From an uncultured Photobacterium sp. (GTDB lineage Bacteria > Pseudomonadota > Gammaproteobacteria > Enterobacterales > Vibrionaceae): 38,392 nucleotides of DNA. Below the pieces are notes generated by a model. That model ran no database searches, was not told where the DNA came from, and was given only the letters and a program-made list of their open reading frames with translations. Below are positions 1 to 10,103 of this stretch, piece by piece; position 1 is the first letter of the stretch, and every line of letters starts with the position of its first letter. Position numbers and translations under genes: made by a program. Location: the NCBI GenBank assembly GCA_947039525.1, contig CAMQZF010000003.1:1-38392 (forward strand). The letters run 5' to 3'.

Positions 1-1344
1 TTCCGCTCTTGGATCGCTACAACCAAGGTAGTACATATTCGCAGTGGGCCCACCTAAGTCAGAAATAGTGCCAGTGAAGCCGGGGACTTTATCGCGAATT
101 TCTTCTAACTCCGTCAAGATAGACTCTTGAGAGCGGTTTTGAATGATACGACCTTCGTGCTCAGTAATAGAACAGAATGAACAGCCACCAAAACAACCTC
201 GCATGATATTGACTGAGGTTTTGATCATGTCATACGCCGGAATTTTCATTTTCCCGTAACTCGGATGAGGTACACGAGCAAAAGGCAACGCGAAGACGTA
301 ATCCATTTCTTCTGTGGTTAATGGCGTTGGTGATCGGTTGATCCACAACTCACGGTCAGCGTGACGCTGTACCAAAGGACGCCCAGAATAAGGGTTGGTT
401 TCTAAGTGCATGACACGGCTTGCGTGGGCATACAGAATTCGGTCATTGCGTAATTTTTCAAACGAAGGTAAACGCACCACTTTGTTCTTGCTGTGGTGGC
501 GTGACGGTTGAATTTGTACTGGAACAGGGGCGGAGGTTTCTGCTTTTTGTGCGTCACAGTTTTCCTCGGTTGCGTATGGGTTGGGCATAACCATACTGCG
601 TCCCGGTTTTTCGATACGGCTTGAATCGACTTCTTGGAAATCAACAGGCAGTTCTTTCAAAATAATCGCCGTACCCGGAATATCTCTTAATTCACTCAGC
701 GCTTCACCTTGTGCTAGACGGTGACTGACTTCAATCAGGGCACGTTCGGCATTACCAAACAGCAAAATATCGCCTTTTGCATCAAATAAAATAGAGCGTC
801 GTACTTTGTCTGACCAATAATCATAATGAGCCAAGCGACGTAGGCTCGCTTCAATGCCCCCTACAACAATGGGTGTTTCTTTATAGGCTTCTTTGCAGCG
901 TTGAGAATACACAAGAACCGCACGATCTGGGCGTTTTCCCCCTTCATTATTTGGGGTATAAGCATCGTCGTGACGTAATTTACGATCAGCGGTGTAGCGG
1001 TTGATCATTGAATCCATGTTACCTGCGGTGACACCAAAGTATAAGTTTGGTTGGCCTAGGCGCATAAAGTCGTCTTTGTTGTCCCATTTAGGCTGGGCAA
1101 TGATGCCAACGCGGAAACCTTGAGCTTCCAATAAGCGTCCGATGATAGCCATACCAAAGCTCGGGTGATCGACGTATGCATCGCCCGTTACCAAAATGAT
1201 GTCACAACTGTCCCAACCGAGTGCATCCATTTCTTTACGCGTTGTCGGTAAAAATGGGGCAGTACCGTAGCAAGAAGCCCAATATTTAGGGTAATCGAAA
1301 ATTTTATCTTTTATCAAAATGGGAACCTTTGGTGTCAGTGTCAT
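1..1344 (-). CDS. ygiQ: YgiQ family radical SAM protein (3' part cut by window edge)
   Basis: Reverse-strand translation from ATG at 1344 gives [70 protein letters not shown]; the downstream part contains [28 protein letters not shown] (radical SAM Cys motif). Frame is the same at both ends. Absent from the ORF track because it has no stop in the window. Confidence 0.93.
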   Translation of the reverse strand, partial: MTLTPKVPILIKDKIFDYPKYWASCYGTAPFLPTTRKEMDALGWDSCDIILVTGDAYVDHPSFGMAIIGRLLEAQGFRVGIIAQPKWDNKDDFMRLGQPNLYFGVTAGNMDSMINRYTADRKLRHDDAYTPNNEGGKRPDRAVLVYSQRCKEAYKETPIVVGGIEASLRRLAHYDYWSDKVRRSILFDAKGDILLFGNAERALIEVSHRLAQGEALSELRDIPGTAIILKELPVDFQEVDSSRIEKPGRSMVMPNPYATEENCDAQKAETSAPVPVQIQPSRHHSKNKVVRLPSFEKLRNDRILYAHASRVMHLETNPYSGRPLVQRHADRELWINRSPTPLTTEEMDYVFALPFARVPHPSYGKMKIPAYDMIKTSVNIMRGCFGGCSFCSITEHEGRIIQNRSQESILTELEEIRDKVPGFTGTISDLGGPTANMYYLGCSDPRAE

Positions 1345-1500
1345 CGGCGCAAAGATACGCGCTTATTGGCGTTATCATCGGCAGTGTTGAATGAGGGTGA
1401 TCCACAATGTGTGATCATAGCGCACATTTTACGGTTTTTTTGATTAGGTTGCACGATCCCTCTTAAGGGAAAGAATCGATATCAAGGGGGAAATGAAGAG

Positions 1501-1640
1501 AAAAAGAGGAAAACCATCGCGAAAAACGATGGTTGAAAGCAATGAGATTCGCCTTATAGGTCAATTAAAACTGTTTGAAATAAACTTCATTATTATTGGC
1601 ATTAGATGGGTAAGAATATGAACAGTATCAGATGTCTAAT
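1501..1640 (-). ncRNA. Candidate Fur-regulated small RNA, possibly RyhB-like
   Basis: Reverse strand: Fur-like palindrome AATGATAGCGATCATT over an AT-rich -10-like element (TATTAT), then ~130 nt without an ORF containing CTCATTGCTTTC (compare RyhB core CTCACATTGCTTCC, recalled), then hairpin AACCATCG-TTTTTCG-CGATGGTT followed by TTCCTCTTTTT. Confidence 0.35.
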
Positions 1641-1646
1641 TGCTAA

Positions 1647-1665
1647 TAATAATGATCGCTATCAT
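1647..1665 (-). promoter_or_regulatory. Fur-box-like site (intergenic between ygiQ and mntH)
   Basis: AATAATGATCGCTATCATT; inverted repeat AATGAT-CGCT-ATCATT, followed by TGATAATAATCA; resembles GATAATGATAATCATTATC. Confidence 0.45.
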
Positions 1666-1773
1666 TCCTTTGATAATAATCAACACTCCCTGTTTAATCG
1701 TGATTTAGGTCATTCTAATGCTGGATTGCTTTTCTAAATAATCCTGTTTTTATTGTCAAATCTGGTGTTGATG

Positions 1774-3003
1774 TTAATTCATGATCACCAGTAGATATAA
1801 ATTCAATGCGACTACCATAGCAACAATGATCCAACCAATAACTTGGGTACTTTTTGTATTGGTGAATTGACGCATCATGCCTTTATTCGATGTAAAAATT
1901 AATAAAGGGATCAGAGCGAAGGCAATCCCAAAGCTTAATACGATTTGGCTGACCACCAGAATCGTCGTGGTATTAATGGCTAAAGCTATCAAGATAAAAG
2001 ATGGCAGCATTGTGATGGCGCGGCGCAGCCAAGCAGGAATTTCATGGTGAGTGAAGCCTTTCATGATCACTTGTCCAGCCATTGTTCCGACAACACTGGA
2101 AGATAGGCCTGAAGCAATCAAAGAGATACCAAATAAAGTAGCAGCACCGTGACCCAATAATGGAATCAGGGTTTTGTAGGCTGTCTCTATTTCAGCAATG
2201 TCGTGATGACCTGAAGTATGAAAGACAGCGCTGGCCATTGTAATCATGCCAATATTGACAAAACCTGCGATGGTCATGGCGATTAAGACATCCCACTTTG
2301 TGCTTTTTAAGCGTGTTAGCTTTGATAAGGTGCTTTTTTCTTTGAATAAAGCAGAATGCAGGTAAATAACATGAGGCATTACTGTTGCCCCTAAAATCCC
2401 CGCAGCTAAATAAACTTGTTCTGGATTTTTCATGGTAGGGATGAATAAGCCCCCAGCCATTTTAGATAAAGACGGTTGTGCCCATAGCAGTTCGACGATA
2501 TAAACGGCGGCAACGACCAATAGTAGTCCACCAATGATGAATTCAACGGGTTTTTGACGACGTTGATTGAGCATTAAGACGCCAAAAGTAAAGATAGCGG
2601 TTAAAATAGCACCTTGCATCAAGGTGACACCAAGTAACAACTGAAAACCGACCGCAGCGCCAATAAATTCAGCAAGATCAGTGGCAATAGCAATGACTTC
2701 TGCTTGAATCCAATAGGGTTTTACAGCCCATGTGGGTAAGCGATCTCGTAAATGTTCGGTTAAATCTTTTCCAGTTACAATCCCCAGTTTTGCGGATAAA
2801 TACTGAATGACCATCGCCATAAGATTAGCCCAAAGTACAACCCATAATAATTGATAACCAAAGGCGGAACCGGCTTGGATATTGGTCGCAAAATTACCAG
2901 GGTCGATATACGCGATGGCGGCAATAAAAGCAGGGCCTAACATCATTAATTTTTTTTTGAAACTGATACCGCCAAATGGGGTTGTAAGGGCATGTGTTGT
3001 CAT
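1774..3003 (-). CDS. mntH: Nramp family Mn2+/Fe2+ transporter
   Basis: 409 aa; [57 protein letters not shown] is the Nramp DPGN motif region; [11 protein letters not shown] motif in TM6. Confidence 0.96.
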   Translation of the reverse strand: MTTHALTTPFGGISFKKKLMMLGPAFIAAIAYIDPGNFATNIQAGSAFGYQLLWVVLWANLMAMVIQYLSAKLGIVTGKDLTEHLRDRLPTWAVKPYWIQAEVIAIATDLAEFIGAAVGFQLLLGVTLMQGAILTAIFTFGVLMLNQRRQKPVEFIIGGLLLVVAAVYIVELLWAQPSLSKMAGGLFIPTMKNPEQVYLAAGILGATVMPHVIYLHSALFKEKSTLSKLTRLKSTKWDVLIAMTIAGFVNIGMITMASAVFHTSGHHDIAEIETAYKTLIPLLGHGAATLFGISLIASGLSSSVVGTMAGQVIMKGFTHHEIPAWLRRAITMLPSFILIALAINTTTILVVSQIVLSFGIAFALIPLLIFTSNKGMMRQFTNTKSTQVIGWIIVAMVVALNLYLLVIMN

Positions 3004-3045
3004 AGAAAAGGCTTACATAAAAACAGGAATTGAGAGTAACTTATC

Positions 3046-3064
3046 GATATTGATTCTCATTTGC
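3046..3064 (-). promoter_or_regulatory. Probable Fur box upstream of mntH
   Basis: Reverse strand GCAAATGAGAATCAATATC matches GATAATGATAATCATTATC at 15 of 19 positions; about 43 bp upstream of the mntH start. Confidence 0.6.
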
Positions 3065-3200
3065 ATATCGTTATTACCTATTTAGTCAATAGTTATCTTA
3101 TCTATTTGTTCTATCCATCGATAAAACCAATGATTAAATGCAACGAAAATGAAGTATTCAGAAATAGATTGATTAAATAAAGCGAGGAAAAGTGTCAGTT

Positions 3201-3240
3201 GTGCGTCGGTAAAATAAAATGTGTGTCGGTAAAATAAAAG
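3201..3240. repeat. Two-copy 20-bp direct repeat
   Basis: gtgcgtcggtaaaataaaat followed directly by gtgtgtcggtaaaataaaag (18/20 identical). Confidence 0.85.
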
Positions 3241-3262
3241 CAGACGACAAAATTATGAAATA

Positions 3263-3292
3263 AAAAAACGGCACGAATCTCATGCCGTTTTT
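3263..3292 (-). terminator. Rho-independent terminator after dcuC
   Basis: Reverse strand AAAAACGGCATGAGATTCGTGCCGTTTTTTTA: CGGCA/TGCCG stem with T-run. Confidence 0.75.
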
Positions 3293-3318
3293 AACTGGGT
3301 GAATATTGATTATTATCA

Positions 3319-4677
3319 TTAAACCATTGCGGGAACCATAAATTGTGTGGCAATAATCACGGTTAATAAACCAACAAGCACAGGAACAGAGGTGCGCTTT
3401 ACAACATCAAAAGGGGAGAGTTTTGCAATACCAGAACAAGCAACAACAACACCAGAGACAGGAGAGATTGTGCGGCCTAAGTTACTCGCTTGCAGCATCG
3501 GAATCACCAAATAGGCTGGATTGATGCCCATTTTCGCAGCTAAGCTTGGAATTAATTCGACAAAAGCGTAAAAAGGCGCATTACCTGAACCTGTGGTGAT
3601 TGCCGCAATGGCGGTAATGGAAACCAATAGGATCATAAGCACAATCCCTCCGGCACCAGCCACATCAGCAAGGTGCAATAAATTATCAATAAAACCGACT
3701 GATTTTAAGCCTTGTGCAAAGACACCTGCCGCGACCAATAAAATGACTACACTTGAGAACGCATTTGCCATGCCTTGGTAGGCGGCTTCTAAACCAACGT
3801 AGACCGGTTGTGCTTTGCGATGACGAATAAATTCAATTACGCTAGTACTAAATAGACAGATAATCAGTACGGTAACAATATTCAAATTGGGGAGAATATC
3901 ACCATTAAAGAGTAAGACCCCAAAAATAGGGGTAAATGGCAAAATACAATAGAACTTAGGGGCATCCGTTTCAATTTCACTGACTTCCAATTGATCATTG
4001 GTGAAGTTTTCACGACGATCTAAAAATCGTTGCCAGAAAAAGTGAGTGATTGCCATGGCGATGATTGCCATGATCGAAATCGGCAAGGTAGTTTTGAAAG
4101 CAAAATCAATCAAAGGCATGTTTGCAGCGTGAGAAGCCATTACTACATCACCCGAGGTCGGTGATAAAATAATAGCAGCAGGAGAGGCACAAATTGCCGC
4201 TGCCGCCCCACGGCTAATGCCCATGTTCACCATTAATGGGAATAAGGTCGCCATCAGTAACACACCTAAACCTGCTGCCGATGAAACGGCCAATGACATT
4301 AAGCAGGCAACAAAATAGGTCGCAACCATTAAAATATAAGGCGATTTAATGAATTTTAATGGTTTGGAAGCCATTTTCACCACCATATCGTTCGCCCCAA
4401 TTTTCGTCATGTAAGAGGCGAAACCACACAGCACCATGATCAGCATCCCTAAGCCGCCGCCACGCTCCATTAATAAATATTTTATATATTCAAAAATATC
4501 CGTAATGGGATTTCCCGTTGGGGTGACACCGCTTGGTAATACAGGCTTACCAAGAATGGCTGTGATCGCTAATAATACGATTCCCCCAGTGAGTAAGACG
4601 CCAGTTGCCGTATAACCTTTGAATATGTAGCGCCCAACTATGGCTGCAACAACTAAGCCGATAATCAACTCTATCAT
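3319..4677 (-). CDS. dcuC: DcuC-family anaerobic C4-dicarboxylate transporter
   Basis: 452 aa polytopic protein; MIELIIGLVVAAIVGRYIFKGYTATGVLLTGGIVLL and GSGNAPFYAFVELIPSLAAKMGINPAYLVIPMLQASNLGRTISPVSGVVVA are typical of the DcuC family. Confidence 0.88.
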   Translation of the reverse strand: MIELIIGLVVAAIVGRYIFKGYTATGVLLTGGIVLLAITAILGKPVLPSGVTPTGNPITDIFEYIKYLLMERGGGLGMLIMVLCGFASYMTKIGANDMVVKMASKPLKFIKSPYILMVATYFVACLMSLAVSSAAGLGVLLMATLFPLMVNMGISRGAAAAICASPAAIILSPTSGDVVMASHAANMPLIDFAFKTTLPISIMAIIAMAITHFFWQRFLDRRENFTNDQLEVSEIETDAPKFYCILPFTPIFGVLLFNGDILPNLNIVTVLIICLFSTSVIEFIRHRKAQPVYVGLEAAYQGMANAFSSVVILLVAAGVFAQGLKSVGFIDNLLHLADVAGAGGIVLMILLVSITAIAAITTGSGNAPFYAFVELIPSLAAKMGINPAYLVIPMLQASNLGRTISPVSGVVVACSGIAKLSPFDVVKRTSVPVLVGLLTVIIATQFMVPAMV

Positions 4678-4971
4678 GCGCTTTCCTTATAAAATGTCAC
4701 AAATAAATATGAATACAGAATGAATCTGCTATCAAACTGTCGCGTAATGTAGCGGAAACAAGCGATAGGAGATAATGAAAATCGATGAAGTTATGATCTT
4801 TTTCGTTAATTAATGATTTAAAAATCAATAATGCTGCTTGAATGTGAATAAATACTATCAATGGCGTAAATTGATTGAGTCAATTCTGAGAGGGGGATCA
4901 AGCAGATTTCATGGTGAGATAACATTACTCAAGGCTATAATTTGGCCTGTTTTGATTAAATGGAATGACTT

Positions 4972-5646
4972 ATGTTTGCGCTCTTAGCCCTGTATTTGTT
5001 ATCGGCAATGTGTATTGCCCAAGCTGTAATGACGTTATTATTAAATAAAGGCGAAATTTGCCCAGGTCAACGAGGACGATTGCATAAAACATTGCCTTGG
5101 TTAGTTTTTGCATGGTTAGGGGTGATTCCTGTTTTTCCGATTGCATTACTTCCTTTGATTGCTTTAGCGGTATTTTCATTTTATGCACGCACAGATAAAA
5201 CTCGTGATAAAGGACCGATGACATGGTTATGGTTGAGTAACGCATCCGCTTTTGTCGTATTGACGTACAGTTTTACATTACAGACTGTACCGATGGCTTT
5301 ATTGACACTGTTTGGTGGTGCAATTTTAGGCAGTATTATGATTCATTGTTTAATGATTCAGGCCCGCAGCCGTTTACAAGCATTCCATCAAATTTTACCG
5401 TTATCAGGAATTGTCTTAGCGATTGCTGCCATTTTTGCTTTATTGTGGGAGTTGACACTGAACGGATTCACGACAGCTTCGTCATTAATGGGAGTTATTG
5501 TGATTTTAGTGTCATTGGTTATTGGATTACTAATGTGGTCAAGTCATATTTTATTGCACAAAACTTTTCATAAAAACACCATTTTATGTGCCTTATGCTT
5601 GATCGTCACTTCCTTAAGTTGTCAGTCTTGGTTATTAAGCTCTTGA
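4972..5646 (+). CDS. Hypothetical polytopic membrane protein
   Basis: 224 aa with about 7 hydrophobic segments; no motif I recognise. ORF runs divergently from dcuC. Confidence 0.75.
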   Translation: MFALLALYLLSAMCIAQAVMTLLLNKGEICPGQRGRLHKTLPWLVFAWLGVIPVFPIALLPLIALAVFSFYARTDKTRDKGPMTWLWLSNASAFVVLTYSFTLQTVPMALLTLFGGAILGSIMIHCLMIQARSRLQAFHQILPLSGIVLAIAAIFALLWELTLNGFTTASSLMGVIVILVSLVIGLLMWSSHILLHKTFHKNTILCALCLIVTSLSCQSWLLSS

Positions 5647-5753
5647 TTTTAAATTGATTTCTACCATTTTTCTTTTTCTTTTTAATCAGCGTATTTCCAC
5701 GAAATGACTGATTTACCGCTATTCTTAATAAGCAGAATATTAAGGAGAAGCAT

Positions 5754-5942
5754 ATGGAGATCGGTCATTTGATGAGTATTGATGGCAATATCGTGATTGG
5801 GATTGTGAATGAAAAATTGCGGTTAGAATGCGACAGTATTGATGAATTAGCCAGCCGTTACGAGTGGAATGCTGATGAATTGTCACAAAAAATGCGTGAT
5901 TTGGGTTTTTATTATGATCCCATTACAAATCAATTTAAGTAA
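5754..5942 (+). CDS. DUF4250 family small protein
   Basis: 62 aa MEIGHLMSIDGNIVIGIVNEKLRLECDSIDELASRYEWNADELSQKMRDLGFYYDPITNQFK; RBS aaggaga upstream. Confidence 0.85.
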   Translation: MEIGHLMSIDGNIVIGIVNEKLRLECDSIDELASRYEWNADELSQKMRDLGFYYDPITNQFK

Positions 5943-5980
5943 CCAATATCATTCATTTTAGGTCATTGATAACCAAAAAA

Positions 5981-6006
5981 AGCCGATGTTCATCATCGGT
6001 TTTTTT
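5981..6006. terminator. Bidirectional terminator (DUF4250/metR)
   Basis: aaaaaaagCCGATGttcatCATCGGtttttttg: A-run and T-run flank a CCGATG/CATCGG stem. Confidence 0.85.
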
Positions 6007-6023
6007 GTTTTTTTTTGGTCTGA

Positions 6024-6935
6024 TTATATGGATTTGATATCGGATAAATGTTCTTGGCAATGCGATTGTGCGGTACTGAAAAAGGCTTGTAAATAATGAC
6101 GGCTTTGCTCGTTATAGCGTATTGCCGCAAATAATCTTCGCCATAATCCTTCTCCTAAAGGCAAACTGACCACCAATTTTTGTTGTGCAAATTCAGTGAT
6201 TGCCCAATTGGGTAAAACTGCAATCCCTAAATTGGCAGACACCATTTGAATCAGCATTAATGTATTGTCCGCGTGTTTCCAATTTTTAGGCTCGCAATGA
6301 GCAGGCTGTAAAAAATGTTTGACCACATCCAAACGATTTTTAGCGACAGGATAACTGATTAAGGTTGAGTCTAAAAAATCTTCAGGATAAATCTGTGTTT
6401 GAGTCGCAAAAGGTGAGTTCGGGGAGACAATAACGCGCATTTCAAAATCGAAGAGAGGGTGGTAATAGACATCATGTCGAGTTTGAACGTCGGAGGTGAT
6501 CACCAAGTCTAATTCACCGGCAGACAGGGCTGGAATAGGATCAAACGCAAATCCAGAGGAAAAATCCAAGGTGACTTCTGGCCAATGTTGCTGAAAGGAT
6601 TTTAATGCAGGCATTAACCATTGAAAACAAGAATGGCAATCAATTGCCATGTGTAATCGACCGGTTGATTCGGCTTTTAGGTGCGTTAATTGATGTTCTG
6701 CTAAGTGTAATTTAGGCAAAATATCATCCGCTAATCCGAGTAAAATCAAACCTTCTGGTGTAAATCGGACTGGGCGGGTTTTTCGTAAAAATAAAGGCGA
6801 TCCTAAGCGGGATTCTAATTCTCGAAACTGATGGGATAACGCTGATTGTGTTAAATAGAGTGCGTTAGCGGTCGCGGTCAGAGATCCTGTTTCTCGCAAT
6901 GTTGTGAGAGTTTTTAAATGTTTTATTTCAATCAC
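6024..6935 (-). CDS. metR: LysR-family transcriptional activator MetR
   Basis: 303 aa LysR HTH (MIEIKHLKTLTTLRETGSLTATANALYLTQSALSHQFRELESRLGSPLFLRKTRPVRFTPEG); divergent from metE. Confidence 0.95.
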   Translation of the reverse strand: MIEIKHLKTLTTLRETGSLTATANALYLTQSALSHQFRELESRLGSPLFLRKTRPVRFTPEGLILLGLADDILPKLHLAEHQLTHLKAESTGRLHMAIDCHSCFQWLMPALKSFQQHWPEVTLDFSSGFAFDPIPALSAGELDLVITSDVQTRHDVYYHPLFDFEMRVIVSPNSPFATQTQIYPEDFLDSTLISYPVAKNRLDVVKHFLQPAHCEPKNWKHADNTLMLIQMVSANLGIAVLPNWAITEFAQQKLVVSLPLGEGLWRRLFAAIRYNEQSRHYLQAFFSTAQSHCQEHLSDIKSI

Positions 6936-6957
6936 GTTCGAATGTCCTTTATCGAGC

Positions 6958-6997
6958 TGAATGATTCATTCACCTTATAGTGTATGAATTTTATTCA
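6958..6997. promoter_or_regulatory. MetR-binding sites in the metR-metE intergenic region
   Basis: TGAATTTTATTCA at 6985-6997 fits TGAANNNNNTTCA exactly; a second overlapping site TGAATGATTCATTCA at 6958-6972. Confidence 0.7.
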
Positions 6998-7081
6998 TAA
7001 TGATATGTAAAATTTTACGGTTGTTGACGTATCCCATTCATCGCATTCTTTAGCCATCCAGAACGCTAAGGGAAATGCACA

Positions 7082-9379
7082 ATGAATTCAAAAATTTCAC
7101 TTCCAAACAGTCATATTTTAGGTTATCCCCGAATTGGTGCTCAACGAGAGCTTAAGTGGGCCTTAGAACAATATTGGCGAGGTGATATTGATCAGCATCA
7201 ATTGAAAAAGGTGGGGTCTGATTTACGCCATCAACATTGGCAAGATCAAAAGGAGGCCGGCTTAAGTTTTGTGACCGTCGGTGATTTTGCTTGGTATGAT
7301 CAAGTGTTAAACACCAGCATGTTATTGGGGCATATTCCCGCGCGTCATCAGCATGGCTTCCCCGATTTAGATGCCTTGTTTCGAGTCGCTCGTGGGCAAG
7401 CGCCCAGTGGCTGTTCTTGTGCTGCAGCCGACATGACAAAATGGTTTAATACCAACTATCATTACATTGTTCCTGAGTTTTCCGAAGATGATCGATTTAC
7501 TGTTGCTTGGACGCAGTTATTCGAAGAAATAGTGGAAGCACAAAAGGCAGACCATAAGGTGAAACCCGTTTTATTAGGGCCATTAAGCTACTTATGGTTA
7601 GGTAAATCTGACGATGATACGGCATGGAATCGGTTGAGTTTATTGCCGAGATTACAAGCTGCCTATCAAAGTGTTTTGCAAAGATTGGCGGATTTAGACA
7701 TTGAATGGGTGCAAATAGACGAGCCCATTTTAGTGTTGGATTTACCAGAAGAGTGGCAACGTGCTTTTAAGCTCACGTATCAAGTCATTAAAAACAAAAG
7801 CAAGGTACTACTCACGACATATTTTGAGTCGATTGAAACTTATTGGCCGTGGATTCAATCGTTAAATGTTGATGGCATTCATATTGATGTGTCAGTGGCA
7901 CCTCAACAATTAGATCCGATTATTGACGATCTTCCTGATAATTGGGTGTTGTCTATCGGCGCAATCAATGGACGCAATGTTTGGCGAGCGGATTTAGCAC
8001 ATTGGCTAGAAAGATTACAGCCAATATACGAACATTTAAACGAACGTTTATGGATTGGCAGCAGTTGCTCTTTATTGCATGTTCCTGTTGATCTGAAAGT
8101 GGAAAGTGAGTTACCTGATAATGTTCGAACTCGATTTGCCTTTGCTCATCAAAAATTATCTGAAATTTCCTTATTAGCGAAGGGGATTCAAGGTGACACT
8201 GTTAATATTCAGCGTTGTTATGAATATACGCTAACCAGTAACAACTGGAGCGAGTCAGTGTCAAGTGTTGCATCGAGAGTAACCACATTTACTCATATAA
8301 CCGATACGGATGTTGATCGGTCTTTGCCTTTTATTGATCGCGCACAATTACAAAAGAATGCATTAGGTTTACCGCTATTACCGACCACAACTATTGGTTC
8401 TTTTCCTCAGACTGAACAGCTACGTCAATGGCGTAAAGCATGGCGATTGGGTGATATTACCGAAAGTGCTTATGTCGAGCATATGAAAGAGTACATTGCC
8501 GATACCATTTCTCGTCAAGAACAGATTGGGTTAGATGTGTTGGTTCATGGCGAGCCTGAGCGCAATGATATGGTTGAATATTTCACTTCGGCTTTAGACG
8601 GATTTGTGAATACACAATTAGGTTGGGTACAAAGTTATGGTTCACGGTGTGTAAAACCTGCGATTGTTGTCGCGGATATTCATCGCTCACAGCCCATCAC
8701 TGTAGAGTGGACTCGCTATGCTCAATCACTCACTCACAAACCGGTAAAAGGGATGTTAACGGGACCGACGACCATCTTAGCTTGGACTTTTCCACGAGAA
8801 GATGTGTCAAAAGAAGTCATGGCGCATCAAATTGCCATTGCATTGAAAGAAGAAGTCGCTGATTTACAACAATCTGGCATTCGTGTGATTCAAATCGATG
8901 AACCGGCAATTCGTGAATTATTACCGCTGAAACAAGATCAACAAGCAGCGTATCTGAATTGGGCTGTAAAAGCCTTTAAGTTAAGCGCCAGCAGTGCTAA
9001 ACCCGAAACTCAGATTCATACTCATATGTGTTACAGCGAGTTTAATGATATTTTTTCATCGGTTGCAGCACTGGATGCCGATGTCATCACCATTGAAACG
9101 TCTCGTTCGGCAATGTCTTTATTGCGTGGTTTCGAAGATTTTTCCTATCCCAATGCAATTGGACCGGGAGTGTATGATATTCACAGCCCGAATGTTCCGA
9201 CGGTTAATGAAATTAAAACGCTCGTTGAAAAAGCAACCCAATGGATACCCATAGAGCGACTGTGGATTAATCCCGATTGTGGGTTAAAAACGCGGCAGTG
9301 GACAGAAACTGAATTAGCCTTAACCAATATGGTGAAAGCGGCTGAAGTATTACGAACGGAGAATCAATCAGTTGATTAA
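7082..9379 (+). CDS. metE: 5-methyltetrahydropteroyltriglutamate--homocysteine S-methyltransferase (cobalamin-independent methionine synthase)
   Basis: 765 aa; [67 protein letters not shown] motifs. Confidence 0.99.
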   Translation: MNSKISLPNSHILGYPRIGAQRELKWALEQYWRGDIDQHQLKKVGSDLRHQHWQDQKEAGLSFVTVGDFAWYDQVLNTSMLLGHIPARHQHGFPDLDALFRVARGQAPSGCSCAAADMTKWFNTNYHYIVPEFSEDDRFTVAWTQLFEEIVEAQKADHKVKPVLLGPLSYLWLGKSDDDTAWNRLSLLPRLQAAYQSVLQRLADLDIEWVQIDEPILVLDLPEEWQRAFKLTYQVIKNKSKVLLTTYFESIETYWPWIQSLNVDGIHIDVSVAPQQLDPIIDDLPDNWVLSIGAINGRNVWRADLAHWLERLQPIYEHLNERLWIGSSCSLLHVPVDLKVESELPDNVRTRFAFAHQKLSEISLLAKGIQGDTVNIQRCYEYTLTSNNWSESVSSVASRVTTFTHITDTDVDRSLPFIDRAQLQKNALGLPLLPTTTIGSFPQTEQLRQWRKAWRLGDITESAYVEHMKEYIADTISRQEQIGLDVLVHGEPERNDMVEYFTSALDGFVNTQLGWVQSYGSRCVKPAIVVADIHRSQPITVEWTRYAQSLTHKPVKGMLTGPTTILAWTFPREDVSKEVMAHQIAIALKEEVADLQQSGIRVIQIDEPAIRELLPLKQDQQAAYLNWAVKAFKLSASSAKPETQIHTHMCYSEFNDIFSSVAALDADVITIETSRSAMSLLRGFEDFSYPNAIGPGVYDIHSPNVPTVNEIKTLVEKATQWIPIERLWINPDCGLKTRQWTETELALTNMVKAAEVLRTENQSVD

Positions 9380-9401
9380 TTCATAAAGAGTTGCGATTCA
9401 A

Positions 9402-9433
9402 TAAAAAAAGACGAGCTTAAGCTCGTCTTTTTT
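9402..9433. terminator. Bidirectional terminator (metE / META-domain lipoprotein)
   Basis: aaaaaaAGACGAGCTTAAGCTCGTCTttttta perfect hairpin. Confidence 0.9.
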
Positions 9434-9450
9434 ATGAAATTGATGTGTTC

Positions 9451-9882
9451 TTATAACGCTGTTTTAAAGGTCAATGTTTGATCTGGGGTTTTCAACGTTA
9501 AGGTATTGCTCTTAATCGTCACATCGCTCCAGTTCGATAAGGTTTTAGACATAATACCTTCCAGCTTCATGCCTTCACCTTGACATGCCATCATAGTCAT
9601 GCCCATTTTTTCAATGCGGAATTGACCATTTTTGTATTCTGCTTGACCAAATAAACGGTTACAGCCTGAATAACCACTCGCGGATAGCGTGTTGTTCAGT
9701 GTTAGTGTTGGGGCTTCTGAATTGTCGGTTATTTTCAGTGGGGTATTGTTAATTTCAGTAAGTACCCAATTGTGGTTGGCTAAGGCTTCTGCAGTCGTCA
9801 CTGTGTTGGTGTGATCCATATTAGCCGAACAAGCGGCAAGAAAAATAGGTAAAGCTAGAATTGGAAGAAGACGCATTTTCAT
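9451..9882 (-). CDS. META-domain (HslJ-like) lipoprotein
   Basis: Likely start at internal ATG 9882 giving lipobox MKMRLLPILALPIFLAAC; NHNWVLTEINNTPL and GYSGCNRLFGQAEYKNGQFRIEKMGMTMMACQG are META-domain motifs. The track ORF starts further upstream (9996). Confidence 0.88.
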   Translation of the reverse strand: MKMRLLPILALPIFLAACSANMDHTNTVTTAEALANHNWVLTEINNTPLKITDNSEAPTLTLNNTLSASGYSGCNRLFGQAEYKNGQFRIEKMGMTMMACQGEGMKLEGIMSKTLSNWSDVTIKSNTLTLKTPDQTLTFKTAL

Positions 9883-10103
9883 GATCGTTATCCTAAAAAA
9901 AGGCATCGCTGAATTAAAACAGCATTTTATTAATGAGAGGAAGTGTAAGGTAAAATAAAATGAATAAATAGACTCAATTAATACTTGGTTACACACTTCA
10001 CATTATTAATTATGAAACAAGAAGTAAAGCTATGCTTTATCCCATGATATGGAATGGAATAAGACACGACTTTTTCACTCTGTTCTCTTTGAACTCGCCC
10101 TAT

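Noticed and set aside
402-644. 80-aa reverse ORF
   Set aside because: Lies out of frame inside ygiQ, which is open through the region; low-complexity product without family features.
1390-1430. CRP-like site near ygiQ (TGTGATCATAGCGCACA)
   Set aside because: The spacing between half-sites does not fit TGTGA-N6-TCACA.
4970-5245. 91-aa reverse ORF opposite the 4972-5646 membrane protein
   Set aside because: Opposite-strand overlap with a better-supported ORF (start, hydrophobic segments, intergenic spacing).
8623-9254. Plus-strand ORFs 8623-8862 and 8994-9254
   Set aside because: Nested out of frame inside metE, which is intact and strongly conserved.
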